Assembly (NCBI GenBank): GCA_009869945.1
Contig: WIXG01000008.1
Location: 248,001 to 312,000, forward strand
Direction of reading: 5' to 3'
DNA from: Mesaphorura yosii
Taxonomy: Eukaryota; Arthropoda; Collembola; Poduromorpha; Tullbergiidae
DNA length: 64,000 nucleotides
The notes under the pieces were generated by a model that was not told where the DNA came from, searched no databases, and saw only the letters and a program-made list of their open reading frames with translations. Shown piece after piece: positions 23,935-37,234 of this stretch (position 1 is the stretch's first letter; every line of letters begins with the position of its first letter). The position numbers and the translations under genes were made by a program.

Positions 23935-24754
23935 TCAAGACTCATGAGTCTCAGACTCACGCAAAAACAGGTTCGGATTCGTAAAATGTTTCGTGAGTTC
24001 GTACATGTTTGCAAACACGTAATCTGGCGTGTATCCCAAGTTATCAGTCAGCTCCAGGGTCAAGTTGCCTCGATTAATCCATGCAGTCGCCAATCCAATC
24101 CTTCCAGCGCCCGTCGTGTCAAAAGAATTTGAAGACACGAAGAGAATCCGGCTTCTTGGCGTACATGTACACTTTTCTGCCATCTCATACACTTCGGGAT
24201 GCGGTTTGTATTTGCGAATTGCGTCCACGCTGATCAACTGGTCAAAGTAGCGAATTAATTTGGAGTGGGTCCACCCACTCTTGAGCATTTCAGGACTTCC
24301 ATTCGACAGAACCACCAGTTTGTACTGCGTCTGCAGCTTGGCCAGTGAAGGGGCCACGTCAGGAAAGGCATCCAATGTCTCCCATGAATCGAGTTGAAAT
24401 TCTTTCTCAGCTTGGGTCAAATTCCGGATGCCGAATGTGTTTAATGAATTTTCAAACGAGTCTTTAGTGATTTGCCAAAAATCAACGTACTTATTCATGA
24501 TCGTACGCATTTGAGTGTACGCCAATTGCTTCGACCTCCAGTACTGGTTAAGGGCTGCAGCTTCGGTGTCAGAAGAAGTTATTCTTCGAAGACGATGAGT
24601 GACCGACGCGATGTCCAGCAGAGTTCCATAACTGTCAAACGCGATGATGTTGAAGTAATTGACCTGATGCTCTGTTTTAAAGCAAATAAAGTTCTATTGA
24701 GAACTGCTTGCGACTAATTACGCTGCATCGCATTTTAATGGAGATTCGTACCAT
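23935..24754 (-). CDS. L-2-haloacid dehalogenase-like (HAD type II)
   Basis: This HAD-superfamily hydrolase resembles bacterial (S)-2-haloacid dehalogenases, which replace a halogen on a 2-haloalkanoate with hydroxyl. The model joins a start codon at the very end of a first exon (24754-24752) to 24663-23935 and gives 243 residues. Every active-site position I know for the family is present: nucleophile Asp and Thr in FDSYGTLLD, Arg in YWRSKQL, Ser in LSNGSPEML, Lys and Tyr in YKPHPEVYE, and Ser, Asn and Asp in VSSNSFDTTGA. It has an intron and animal-like neighbours, so it is a resident gene rather than contamination. The family is mainly bacterial and fungal, so horizontal origin is possible. 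The exact start is uncertain. Confidence 0.85.
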
Positions 24755-25674
24755 TATAAGTAGTTTTAGAAGTCGCGTCCCTGTCCGTTGATTGCAATTT
24801 CTCTCCACACGCGTCATCGGCGAATAAAAACACGAGAATGACCACAACGTGGGAAGGCAACGTCGACGTGGTGACCATTCTCGCCTGGAAATTTGAGCCT
24901 TGCTCGATAGTAGTCAGTCAACAAAGAATGAATCACAGAGTCGGTCTGGAAACTGGAGTATCGAAATTCTGAGAGCGATATGCGATAAATCAGGTTCCGC
25001 ACTTACGGCTTGCAACTAACTACTCGAGGAGCGCTGTTAATTTTAAATTCAAGGAGATTATCCTCCAAGTCGCGCAGTTGTTCTGTCCGCGACTGCTGAC
25101 ATGCATAATCTTTATGATCTAATGCTCATTAGCATGTCGTAATATTTATTATGATAATTTTCGATAACTGGGTCGAAGTCGATCGACTGATTCTCGAATC
25201 TCGAGTTTCTCGTGAGAGCATGACCAGAACGTGCGAGTTCAATGAAGAGTAGTACAAAGTGCATAGTGCAAACAAATCTCTGATTAATGTATTCGCTGTG
25301 ATTTTATTAGTGCCTTGTACGCACTCTGCTTTTATTACGCTGGACATATATGAATTTATTTAATGGAGAGTCGATCAGTTGCTGATGCCAGTTCCGAATT
25401 CCAGTTTCAGTTTCAGGGTGAAGCTTTGTCTCATATTGCATTGCATTGCATCTGAAATGCCGTACAACACAAGCGAAATGAGACATCTTTTTGCGTATTA
25501 TGTTGTAGAGGTTTGACTTGCCAAGGGGGTTCTTGGCTTGAAGAGGTACCGTTTGAAATGGAGTTTGTGAAAGCTCAACAAAATTATGGGAAGTGCGATT
25601 CGTTTTTAATTTAATTTTAAATCGGGCTATTAACAATTTTGATTGCGATTTCTCATATTGCTTGCTGATTCAAA
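24755..25674. promoter_or_regulatory. Divergent upstream region, dehalogenase / CWC15
   Basis: The two flanking genes are transcribed away from this 920-base gap, so it should hold both promoters. I see no exon chain, RNA gene or repeat in it, and the scattered short open frames have no recognisable content. Confidence 0.4.
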
Positions 25675-26556
25675 ATGACGACTGCGGCAAGGCCCACGTT
25701 TGATCCTGCCAAGGGTGGAACCGGCCGAGGTGAAAAGGATTTAAGTGCGATCACTAAGCAGTACTCGTCCCGAGATTTACCTGGTCACACTAAGCTGAAA
25801 TATCGGTAAGTTATTATTCATTCAAGGTAAAATCGCTTAATTATGAACTTTGATTAAGTATCTTTCTCGTTTTTGCGGCTAAACAGCGAGCCTGGACAAG
25901 GAACTGAGGAAGAACGGAGGAGCAAGGACTACCGTCAGGAACTTGAGGAAAGGGAAAGACTTGCCAAACGCCAGAAGGATATCGAAGCTCGTCCGGGTGT
26001 TCACAATGCGGCAGCAATATCTAATATCGATACTAGCTTTTCTGGAGCCTCATCAACGCATGGACAGCCACCTTCGAAGAAATCGAAATCCGATGTTAAC
26101 CTTGATGCCGATGATCCTGTAGAGGCGTCCGACGACGACGATGATGATGACAGCTCAGATGACGAGGATGATACGGCTGCTCTCATGGCGGAACTCCAGC
26201 GCATTAAGAAAGAACGCATGGCGGAGCAGGCACGTAAAGAGGCTGAAAAACGAGCAGAAGAGGAGAGAATTCGTGCGGAAAACATTCTCAGTGGAAACCC
26301 TCTCCTGAATTACTCTGGACCCGGAGGCAGTGGGCCTACAAAAGGGGATATGAAGGTAAGATCTTACGGGGTGAAATATACAAGTGAAGTGTAATAACAT
26401 GGCGTGAATTTATTTCAGGTTAAACGGAGATGGGACGAAGATGTCGTATTCAAGAATTGTGCAAGACTTGATGACAATTCCAAAGGGAAAACCTTCATCA
26501 ATGATTGCCTGCGGTCAGATTTTCACAGAAAGTTTATGGAAAAGTACATCAAGTGA
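25675..26556 (+). CDS. CWC15: Spliceosome-associated protein CWC15
   Basis: This is a component of the Prp19-associated (NineTeen) complex in the activated spliceosome. The exons are 25675-25805, 25887-26355 and 26419-26556, giving 245 residues (about 229 in human). The invariant N-terminus [15 protein letters not shown] and the [14 protein letters not shown] block are intact. The middle is an acidic Asp-run region followed by a charged helix, and the C-terminal [16 protein letters not shown] is typical. It converges with IFT80, the stop codons lying only about 170 bases apart. Confidence 0.96.
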
Positions 26557-26727
26557 ATAATTAATTAGGAGGATTCAATGATTAGTGTAAGATTCCAGTT
26601 TCATATTCTGTAATTACGTCTTGTACTGAAGATCAATTGTTGTTTGTGCTTCGAACATTCTCCAAGCTGTACTATTAAAATGACCGTTTTATTCCTGAAC
26701 CAAATACCTAGACAAGTTTGTAATTAA

Positions 26728-29700
26728 CTACTCGTATTCTAATTCATTTTCAACATCATTAGCTTCTCCAGCATCCTTCGTCACCGTCAATTTAATATCT
26801 TTGTCTTTACCCTCGGCACTGTCCTCCTCCTTTCCTTTATTGCTCTCCTTAACCTTTGCTCCACCCTTTTTCTTCTTTTTGGTTCCGACCAATTGCTGCA
26901 GTTGTTTACCAGTCTCGATGTAATTGGGCAAATATTCCGCTTTCAATTCGAGATTTCTCAGATACGCGGCTCTTGCCTCAAACAGCGGTGGCAGATTTTC
27001 TTTGGATTTCAGGGCGAGTTCCAGCGCCCTGTTCCAGTTGTGAGTTTGGATGTGGACGTTAATTGATTCGCCAATTCTGCCAGCTGCAAAGCAAATTGGT
27101 GATTAATTTAATGCTGGTCAAAGATTGAACGATGCACGGTGACTACTCACCTGTCAAGAGTGTTGATTCTGCTTCGCCGAATTTGCCTCGAAGTAGCTGA
27201 ATTTGAGCCTTCTTCGAAATGGGGTCTTCAACTTCCTATACCCCATAAAGTAACACCATAAATTGACGAGTAATACGCAACTCTGAAATAGGTCTTCTGT
27301 GCAGTTTCGTACCTTGACAGCTTGGACAAAAAGCACTTTGTCATTAAGTCCAATTCCTGCAAATGCAATTTCCGTCACGTCGAGATCGCCTTTCCATAAC
27401 GCAAGCGCTGCCAGTACGCCCCATCCATACTTGTTCTAAAAACCATCCAGATTGCAAATCTTAGTAATTTTGCGTGGCGACTGAGACTGTGACAGACAAA
27501 ACAAAACAGGCTCTGTTGGTTTCTGCACTTACGTTTACGTATCTCGCAATTCTGTGTGCTTTATCCAGTTGCGAATTGAAGGCATTGGATTGTATATGAC
27601 CAATGAATGCATTCCCGAGCACAGTGAAGATCGTTCCGTCTGGCTTGCAGATTTCAATTCGATTCACGTCGTACGACATCAGATTCGGAATCTTACCGAC
27701 GTCACTAAAAAGAAGACAAAAATCAACTCCTCTGGCTAAGAATTAAGAAAGCTTCCATAACTCCGGTTAATTCCAGGCTTTTAGCTTAGTGTTACCCGAT
27801 ATCCTTATCCTCCCAGGTGCATTCGAGCAAGGACGAGTCCATGTAAAGCACTTGTGGCAAGTAGTACAAACGCAACTGGTTTTCGCGGACCACGGCCAGA
27901 ATACTAGCCTGATTGTGCCAAATTGCTCCTCTCGCCGCAGTGTCCAGCTTGATTGGGCCCTCCGTGTACAGGTGCGTTGTTGCCCTTCTCACGAAACCGA
28001 TGTAAATGTCTTGATTCGTGTCAATGATGGCAAGTGCTCGTTCGCTGAATCGAGGATAGTCATGGCGGGAGAAGGAAATGTGGTGAACCGGTGCTGACGA
28101 AGTCAACTGAAGGTTTCCAAGCGGTTTGCCAGGAGCTGTGCCGCCATTCGGGTCGAAGAACTGGATTTGTTTCGAGTCGTGGTCGATGATTCCGAGCAGG
28201 TCGGACGTGACTGTGACCATTTCGGGATTCAAATGACTTGTGCGCAGCGCAGCGTACTTGATTGCCCCGGTTCTCGCTCCAGCGTATGACCAAGCTGTGA
28301 TTAAATTGCCACCGACGAGGACAAATGATCTAAGAGTCAAGACACCAACATAAAAGGATACCAAGTAATGGACTAATCGAACGCCTTCTGACAACCTACT
28401 TTGGTGTTTGCACAATAAAGCTAATGGCTCCGAGTCCATGCTCTTGGATATCACAGACAATCGGTGTGGCAAGTTTGTCAACTCGATAAACAAAGGCTTG
28501 GGACAGCGTGATGATTATCATGTACCCATAATTAAGCTCCAGCTATTAAAACATCAGTACAGCAATTTAAATTTTTTAATTAGAGTTAGCCGTAGTCGAG
28601 TAGCCGTAAATGTGACCGAACAGCGACTCCAGCTGTAGCACGGTGCGGCTTACTTTAATTACTCTATCCCGATACTCGAGACGATTGCGCGTATTCTTGT
28701 CATAGTGCTGGAGTGTCACGTGTAGCGGGTCATCAAGGTCAGCCTCGTAGTTCCTCCAGACAATTGCATGTCCAACAACCGTGGCCAGAAGAATGCGCCC
28801 GGTTGCACAGGCGCCAGTGAATTGTGACCCATTCGGATTCCATTGAATGCTATAAATACTCCCGACGTCAATTTCTTCTTCTTGAAAGTGGGACCACTAC
28901 ACGTATGAGTAAAAGTCGAACTAGTTTTGCATAGATTAGATTGGCTGCTTGTGTGGAGTGAACTTACCCCGTAGCGACTACATAGGCGTAGCATTTTATA
29001 ACTGCCAACCGCAAACAGGCTTCCGTTTGGTGACCAACTCACTGCCGTGATTGGGTGCTCGTACGGCGCACTTGAGAATATTTGCACGCCTTCATTGTTC
29101 CACAGCTTGTACTTGCAGTCTTCACCACCAGAAACGATTAAATTGACGCTCGTACTCCAGCCCACGCAGAGAATGATGCCTGAATGTGCTTCCCACTCCA
29201 AGTACCTTGTACTCGTGCTGGACAGCGTTGTCATTTTGATGGCGAGACTATTTCCATTTGAGTAAAGCACACATCGGCCATCCGGGCTCCATGCACATGC
29301 GTAGACGGGCGTGCCTAACTGGGCGATTGTAGTGCGGAGGACACCGCTGCGTGACCAAATACGTACGGATCCATCTTCGCCCGATGTCAGGACCTCTTGT
29401 CCGTCTGGACTCCACGACGCCGAAAGAATTGCTCCTGGGGTTCGAACGCATGTTTAAGATTTACGACATCTCGAGTAAAGTCTGATAATGTATTACCTGT
29501 ATGAGCCTGGACGACTTTCTCCATTCGTCCACCACGAGCCATAATGTACAAACGTCCATCGCTCGCTGTTATCAGCAGTACGTCGTAGCTTTTCTTATTC
29601 GGTCCTACAACCAGAGATCCTTTCGGTGGCCATTGAATTGTGATGGGGTACAGGTCCTCCGGTAGGTCAAGAACTTTCCGTATGTCATTCTTGGAGATAG

Positions 29701-29923
29701 TCCACAGAATTAATTTGTGGTCGTCTCTGCAAAGCAAATGCGAGAACACATGGCTTAGTGTAGTGCAATTAAATTTTCAGGATGCAGCAACACATTCATT
29801 CAGTTAATTATATCCTTCTAAATCTTACCCACACGAAAATACTTCATCCACGCTGCTCCATGATGTACAGGTAGCAACGTCCGTGTGCTTTGGAGTGTCT
29901 TCTATCCTAATTTTTAACTGCAT
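26728..29923 (-). CDS. IFT80: Intraflagellar transport protein 80
   Basis: IFT80 is a WD-repeat subunit of the IFT-B complex needed to build cilia. In arthropods it serves mainly sensory neurons and sperm. The ten exons are 29923-29829, 29726-29497, 29434-28968, 28896-28654, 28542-28400, 28329-27796, 27704-27533, 27435-27313, 27235-27151 and 27083-26728. All phases agree and give 815 residues. Two beta-propellers fill the first 600 residues, with clear WD units such as SWSPDGQEVLTSGEDGSV and SWSPNGSLFAVGS. Helical repeats follow, with HNWNRALELALK. The C-terminus has an extra Lys-rich then acidic tail of about 50 residues that mammalian proteins lack. Confidence 0.93.
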
Positions 29924-31030
29924 CTTGACTCTTCGTTAACCAACTAACAACGATGAATTACAGAATTAACTGAGCAGTTTAGTGGTCGCAGAGGACTTTG
30001 GGCAGCAAATATTCATGGAAGGGAAATGTCTCATGTTCGCCATTGCATTGCGCCTTCCTGTTCCTGGAGATGATGATCACCAAGACTACGTCCAGCACAA
30101 CACGCAAGTCTCTTCTGTTCCGTATCGGATAAGCCAGCGCAGCGTGCACTCGCACGTCGCCACCAGCCCTTCACTTCATTTCATTTATGTACATCCATGG
30201 ACAACATCGTTGGCCATCACAGGATCAAGAAGATTGCGGTCATCACAGGATCAACTCGAGAACCGAGAACATCGAGATTCCTGATCCTACGTTTATCACA
30301 TGAGACGGAAAAATGATCGTAAAAACATCTTATGGTTCATCCTGAACCATTCACAACCTTTTTTACAGTCAATTGGCCAAGGTTTCCTTGTGTAGCGTAG
30401 CTACATGAGTCTGGCTCTGGCCTGGCTGTTACTGAGTACCACAGGGTACATGGGCAGGGAGAAGCGATCGTAAAATCGCAGCGCAGTAAAAACCCTCTGA
30501 ACGAACATCACCTCAACAAAGAACCACTTTTAGTACCGAAATACGTTTTATGTGCGCTTGAAAAAGACGCACAGCATTACAGCATGGCACGGTCGAGCGT
30601 TGCGCGCTACAAGCTTTTTGTTCAGTGCTGGGTATAAGTCATGATACATCTTGCTCTTGAACTACTCCAGTTAGCCCTCCAATTTTGGCAGTTAGTTGTG
30701 CCAGTTAATTCACTTGCACACATCACTACATTTACTTCTTTGCGTCAGATCTTTACGCTTCTTAGTTAATTCTGGAACGGTAGTTCCACTCTTCAATATT
30801 ATTTCAACCGACGGTGGTCAATCATCGAAGAGGATGTGAACTTTACGAGCGTATCGGAATTTCTGGGTGAAGTGGGCTGGATGCGCGTCACGACGTTATC
30901 CTAATTAGGTAACTTTAAACTGGAATCAACACATAATTTGCTACAAATGAACTAAAAAATATTAATTTTTTCAAAAGGCAGGTTGGAGTTTGAAAACATA
31001 CCCTGAGTCCGTGGAAAATTAATAGGCAAA
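29924..31030. promoter_or_regulatory. Divergent upstream region, IFT80 / SMC5
   Basis: This is a shared 1.1 kb gap between two genes transcribed away from each other. I see no coding exon and no repeat. The plus-strand open frame at 29982-30284 has no recognisable content. Confidence 0.4.
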
Positions 31031-34000
31031 ATGGTCCTGTACGATTCGGTGGATCTGGCTAGGATATTTGGCCATAAAGAGCCGTTTCAGGGATGCAAAG
31101 GTTCCATCGTGCGACTTTACATTGAAGATTTTATGTAAGCTGACATGTAATATTGCATCAATTGGCAGCAGTGGTCTAATGACAGTACTTTCAGGACATA
31201 CCACAAGGTGGAATTGAACGCCGGAGCTAATGTGAACTTAATTATGGGTCCAAATGGTACTGGCAAAAGTACTATCGTGTGCGCAATTTGTCTTGGTTTA
31301 GCTGGAAAACCCACCATCTTGGGTCGAGCTACTTCGGTATGTAAAAGATCAAAATATTTGTATATGAACCCTCCAATTTCTTTTTGCAATGATTTGCTGA
31401 TATTCCAGCTAAAAGCGTACATTCGGCATGGAACGAAAAAAGCGATTATAGAAGTTGAGCTCTACAATCCATCTGGAGATAATTGGATTGTAAAACGCAT
31501 CATTAAGGAGACAGACAATAGTGCCACATCATTCTGGATTCTCAACGAAAGGAAAGCGTCTCCTGACTCGGTAAATGTCACTATCCGTCATTATCGATTA
31601 AGGAGCTTTTTATTAAAAGTTGTTCATTTACTGAATTTCCCTTTCTTGCAACCCAACAGATAAAGAAACTCATGGCTTCACTGAATATTCAACTGGACAA
31701 TTTGTGCCAATTCTTGCCACAAGATCGAGTGCAAGAGTTTGCCAAGATGGACGCAGTTCTCCTCCTACAGTCGACGGAGCAAGCAATTGGGTCAGATACG
31801 TTAGCGAAGAAGCACGAGGCCTTAATTTCCATTAACAAATCAATTAAACAACTTGAATATGCTTTGAAAAACCACGTGGAGTCACTCCGTGTTGAAGAAC
31901 AAAAGAACCAGCGCGTCGAAACAGAGGTTGAAGCTTTTCAAGAACGGGAAAGAATTAAGAACAAAATCAATGAATTGGTTGGAAAGAAAGCCTGGTTTCA
32001 GTTTATTAAATCACAGGCTGTTTACAATGAAGTAAGCGAAAACTAAATCAGTTATGATTAATCCTGAGTTGTTGTACTAGCTCCTAAATTTATTTCATTA
32101 GTTAAACGACGAAGTGACAAAACTAAATCAGCAAAAATCACAAGCTGAAAAATCGATCGCACCGCTGCTTAAACTGGTGCGTCAGCTAGACGCACATTTG
32201 GTCAAATATCGTGAAAAAATGAGCAAGCTTCGTGCAGAGAACCTGTCAAAGTCTAACATGGTCCAAAAGAAGTTCAATAATGAGAAGGAAGCGAACGATA
32301 GCAAGGTGAATGAGATTGAAGCACAACTGAACCAGACGATTAGGTCAGAGGAGAGTAAACACAAGAGATTGCAAGCAGCTTTAGGACGAATTCAGTCTTT
32401 TGAAGAAGAACTTGCTGATCTTCGGCTTGACAAAGCAAATGATGGTATGTATATGCTTCGGAATTTTTCAAGGGGCCGTCACTGATTGAACTCTCCTTAT
32501 TCTTGCAGTTCCTGCATTGCAACGTAAAATATCGGACCTGGAGGGAACTAAATCTGAGTTGGTGAGACAGATTGTTGACATCCAATGTCTTGATGAGCAG
32601 TAAGTACTCTAAACTTCAGTCACGGTCCGAAATTTTTGAGTGTGACGTTCATTCCATTTTGTCTGCAGAGAGGAGAGCGAAAAAATAGCTCTAAACCAAC
32701 GAATGCGGACATCACAGAACGAGCTCGGCCAATTGCAAGATCTTCGAGTTTCTCGTATGCGTTTCATCCAACAAAACCATAGGGATCTCTACAAGGCTGT
32801 CAAATATTTTGAAATTGAAGAAAATAACGCCGCTTTCATCGGCAAGATTCATGAACCTATGATTCTTCATGTTTACGTGAACGATTTGCGTTATGGCAAA
32901 GTTGCTGAGCGTTTTATTGGAATGTCTGATTTGACTGCCTACTTTTGTGAGAACCGCGAAGACGTTCGTACATTAATTGAAATTACTGAGAAGCTCGGGA
33001 TTCGAGTGTCGGTTATTCATCATCCAGCGCCCGTAAACTTCAAGAAGCCAGTCTCTATTATAACCCCAGCACAATTTAAGTAAGGAATCCGTCATTTCGT
33101 ATGCCTTAAATTAGGTAAATGTATTTTGTAATTCATGTCCTTTTCTTTTTGTAGGAAGTTTCACTTTCAGAAATTGTTGTCAGAATTGCTGGAAGCACCA
33201 GAATATTACCTGTCTTATTTATACAAGGCTTGCGCGAGCAAGAACTGCAACAAAAACTGCACCTGTCGTATGTCGAAACCAGAAAATGTTCCGATTGGGT
33301 CACCAGCGACGGACAAAGTTATCAGTGATGTTATGAACCAGACGAGTTTGAAATTCTGCTATACTGGTAAGGTTTTCGTTTATTTCTTATTTGACAGATG
33401 CTAAATTTACTTACTGGTCCTTGGCCCATTGTAATTTTATGAATTTTATCTGGTAGACGACTACAACTACTCCATTCAGACATCTTACTACAGCGGAAAG
33501 AAGAATTCGTCCATTACCTTTCTTCAGTCAGCTCGTGTATTCACAGACCAAATTAATCGCAATGAGAGAGACAAATTGGAGCTGGCCATTCGGACTGCCA
33601 AGGAGGAGCACGAACGACTTTCGCAAAATATTTTGAGTCGAGCTCCCACATTGCAAGCTCTGAAAGAAGAAAAGCAGAAGGTCGACGAAGAGATCACTGC
33701 AACTAGAACAAAGATTGATTACGTTAACACGCTGGAATCGAAAATTGCATCAACCAAACTAACAGCCGAAGCAATTTCTCGTGAAAAGGTGGACTTAAAT
33801 GCTGTTAGAAGAACGGCGATGGCTGATAGTTTGGTAAGACATTAAATTGACTTTGACTTTCAGGGTCTGGTATGTTTCCTCTTCTTTGTATTTTGCGAAT
33901 TTTTCTCTAACAGAAAGCTCGAATGGCTCTCTTCAAATCAATTGACTCTGTGGCTGACGCAGTTGTAGATCTGACTGCCAATGCATACAAGTACAATGTC

Positions 34001-35241
34001 TTGAAGCGACAAGTTAGCATCATCCATAGCAGAAGTATTGCCAAGAGCAGTGAGTATGAAGAAGCCAAGCTGACAATGGACGAATACTTGGTAAAACCTT
34101 CAAATACTTGAAGACTTGACTGAGGATATGTATGTAACAATGTAGCTCTGACTCCTTTGCAGAGTCAAATACGGGAAATGAATGGGAAAGTCCGAGCGGC
34201 GCAGGACCAGATGGAGAAAAATAAGAAAGACGCGATTGCGAAAAGTAAATTGGACATGCCACCTGCCGAAGTTAGTACGGGTAAAGTTAACGAAGAAGCC
34301 GTTGATAAAGAGTTAAATCTCAACACGGCTCAGGTATGTGGACAATTCACCAATTGTGCGCAAAACTTTGAGTTAAGGGAGTAAACAATAATCTGAATTT
34401 TGCAGCTGAATTTCCTAGCTGATACGAATCCCAACGTGGTTCGAGACTATCAACAACGCAAACGTTTAATCGAAGATATGAGTAAAACGAAGGCAGAGAA
34501 AGAGGCCGAGCTAGTTTCTCTACAAACTCAAATGACATCCTTGAAAGTGGACTGGCTTGAACCACTCAATGAACTCATCAACCGCATTGACACTAATTTC
34601 GCAAAGTTCTTCGCCAGCATGCAATGTGCTGGACAAATATATCTGGACAAGGGTGAAGACGAGGCAGACTTTGCAAAGTATGGAATAAAGATTAAAGTGA
34701 AATTTCGTGCTTCGGAGCAGTTGACTGAACTTTCTGGGTGGAAGCAAAGTGGAGGCGAAAGAGCAATTACAACAGCATTGTACGTGCTGGCTCTCCAAGA
34801 ATTAACGACTGTTCCCTTCCGGGTTATCGATGAAATCAACCAGGTAATTGGCCCGCGAGTACCCCAAGCGCACTTGAAACTAAGATTAAAAACAGATAAT
34901 GCAATCCTTCTTTCTTGATTCTTCAGGGAATGGATGCCAAGAACGAGGCTCGTTTCTTCAACTTACTGTGCTCATTGGCAAATGGTGCAAGCACTCCTCA
35001 ATACTTTCTTCTTACACCTAAGGTAACGTTGGTGTTAACACGTTAAATGAAATCGTCACATTTTGTAATTGTTTGACTTTTGATACTCCAGATGCTCCCA
35101 CCAGTTACATACCCAGACAATGTGGACTTTCACTTCATTTTGAATGGTCCACACATTGACCTTCCTATACGTGGACAAAAGCGTAATTTGCCAATCGACC
35201 TCGACTTGGATGATGGCGATGATGATGATGGTGACGCGTGA
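31031..35241 (+). CDS. SMC5: SMC5, structural maintenance of chromosomes
   Basis: SMC5 is an ATPase subunit of the SMC5/6 complex, which acts in recombination repair and replication-fork processing. Fourteen exons run from 31031-31134 to 35092-35241, all in phase, giving 1081 residues. Walker A is GPNGTGKST (52-60). The SMC5 hallmark NLCQFLPQDRVQEFAKM follows shortly after. Long coiled coils flank a hinge region near residues 480-560. The ABC signature QSGGER is at 968-973 and Walker B ends FRVIDEINQG at about 993-1001. The last exon ends in an acidic Asp-run tail. A poly(A) signal lies at 35620-35625. SMC5 proteins are usually near 1050-1100 residues. Confidence 0.96.
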
Positions 35242-35699
35242 ACACGTTTGATAGCAACTTGATTACCTTTTGGAAGATCATTCTATGTCCAACTCTAACA
35301 TTAGGTCCAGGTCTTTCTATTACAACTGTCTATGTGTAAACATTTCCACTAGATTCTTTTGTTTAAGGTTTCCTCTTCTACTTCATTTTGAATTAAATAG
35401 CCGATAACCCCATTAATTTACAATAGTTAGAATAGTTCTAAGGTAACTGAACCGCTCGCCGCTCGTTTTGTGAATTAACTGTAAACTATTCTAATTTCTA
35501 ATTCTTATCTTACATTTAATTGTCTTAATACTTGTAGGTGTATAGAAGAGTTAGTTTAATTAATTTAAACTTTATATAAAGAACATTTTCTTCTCATTTA
35601 TGAAGTACTCCTGTCTTTGAATAAAATTGTGTGCCGTAAAACAGAACTGAATTTGCAAAGAACGTGTGTTGGGTGCTTATTATTGAGGATATTGAGCAG

Positions 35700-37234
35700 T
35701 TAACCCTTTATCATCCACAAATCCGCGTCCAGGACGATTTGAATGAAGTAGCTTCCACTCGCTCTGCAGAAAGAAATATGAAAGATCAGAGATACAATGA
35801 GGGTACCCACGGACAATGAGGTTGACTACTAGAAGGAACTTACCCCGGGGGACAATTTTCTCCAAACACGACTTGTTTCGAAGGATCGCAATGCAGCGTG
35901 AGTACACTTTTTTCGTGTCCAGGACACGCTTTCATCGTCTTGTTCCGAATCGACAAAGCGTAAAACACGGGCGCAGAATTATGACTGCATTCTACGAAAT
36001 CTAATATCAGAGGCCTGGCTTAAGGAATTTCGAAGGATTACGCTTACCTCCCACAAGTTTGACCTGCTCCACGCTGGTCATATTTGGTTTGAGCAATTTG
36101 AAGCAATGCGGCTGAATTGGTCCTCCACCATTGACAAAGAAATCGACATCACCCAAAGGCCCTTTGTATCCAAATTCGCCTTCGTTGGTGTGCACAATAT
36201 CTACGAATTGTGCGTCATTGTTATTCAGGCGATACGCAGCCGGAGTGTTGTCTGATTGGAAGGATGGGCGTGCCGGCTCCAGACCTGAAGATGAAAGCAA
36301 CATGGCAATATTCTAAAACTACGCGATGACGCGTAATTTCTACTATTTTGATGCACACACCTGTAATCCGGTAAATCAGGGACTTGGTTTCTGTGCCAAA
36401 GTATTGCCCCGCAAGTCCTGCAACATGGGCTCCAAGGCTGAATCCTATCAAGTGAATGCGATCTCCGCCACCAACAAGGAAGTCCTTCCTCATCAAGTCC
36501 TCTATGAACTGTGCCACTCGCTTTCCAACCACCATGACATTGCTAGCAGTCTAAAATTGCCACGAAATGCCATTTAAAATCTAAAAAGAAAGTTTTGTTT
36601 ATGTGACCGGTGCTACCTTTCTGTATGCTGGCAAGAAGAATATTGCTTGGAATGGACTGTTGGGATCCAATTGGAAGTTTAGTTTGCTCCAGTCCACTGC
36701 TATTATGTTCACAAGTGGTCCGTATCCATTCTGGAGGTAAGCTACCATGAAAATGAACATCAACACCAAATGTACAACTGGTCAAAGTCAATCGACAAGC
36801 AAATTGACTTGAAAGCAAAGGGTTGGAGGTTACCGTCCTTCACGTTTTGGGGAAAAGTATCTTTGTAATTTTGCGTGAATCCATGAATCAGAAAGATGAA
36901 GGGCAATTTTGGCTTGAGTCGTGACTTTCGCAGAGAATGATAATTTTTGTACTCGAGTTCGTCAGTGTCCGTCAGGTCACTGCAAGGAGAAAGAACGTAA
37001 AACCAAAACACAACTCTCTTTTAATCTTTCAGTGATAGAACTTGTAATTTACTTTGGATTCGGGTACAAATAGAACTTTACGCCATCCGGATCGCTCGCA
37101 ATTTTCGGCATGAAGAGGTCCTTCAACTCCTTCAGACCTTTTGAGAAGATATTTTGCGTCGTGTGCGGAAACAAAGCTGAAATGGACAGGAGAAGAATCA
37201 GAACGGAGAATCGCACAGAGGTCATCCCAGCCAT
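35700..37234 (-). CDS. Secreted pancreatic-lipase-like protein
   Basis: This is an alpha/beta-hydrolase of the pancreatic lipase / vitellogenin-like group. The seven exons are 37234-37053, 36979-36834, 36741-36617, 36550-36361, 36284-36048, 36000-35844 and 35763-35700, giving 366 residues. A signal peptide spans about residues 1-27. Recognisable parts are FLIHGFTQN, NIIAVDWSK, the nucleophile elbow GFSLG with HLIGFSLGAHVAG, and the His region VECSHNSAPVFY. At the catalytic-acid block, which usually reads GLDPAxP, this protein reads GLEPARP, so Asp is replaced by Glu. It may be a weak or inactive lipase. The last exon was placed by phase and ends in a short GSYF strand as in the family. Confidence 0.85.

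Noticed and set aside
26001-26285. Minus-strand Ser-rich frame opposite CWC15
   Set aside because: It is the antisense shadow of the Asp/Glu-rich CWC15 exon. Acidic codons read backwards give Ser-rich frames. The same applies to many frames opposite claspin.
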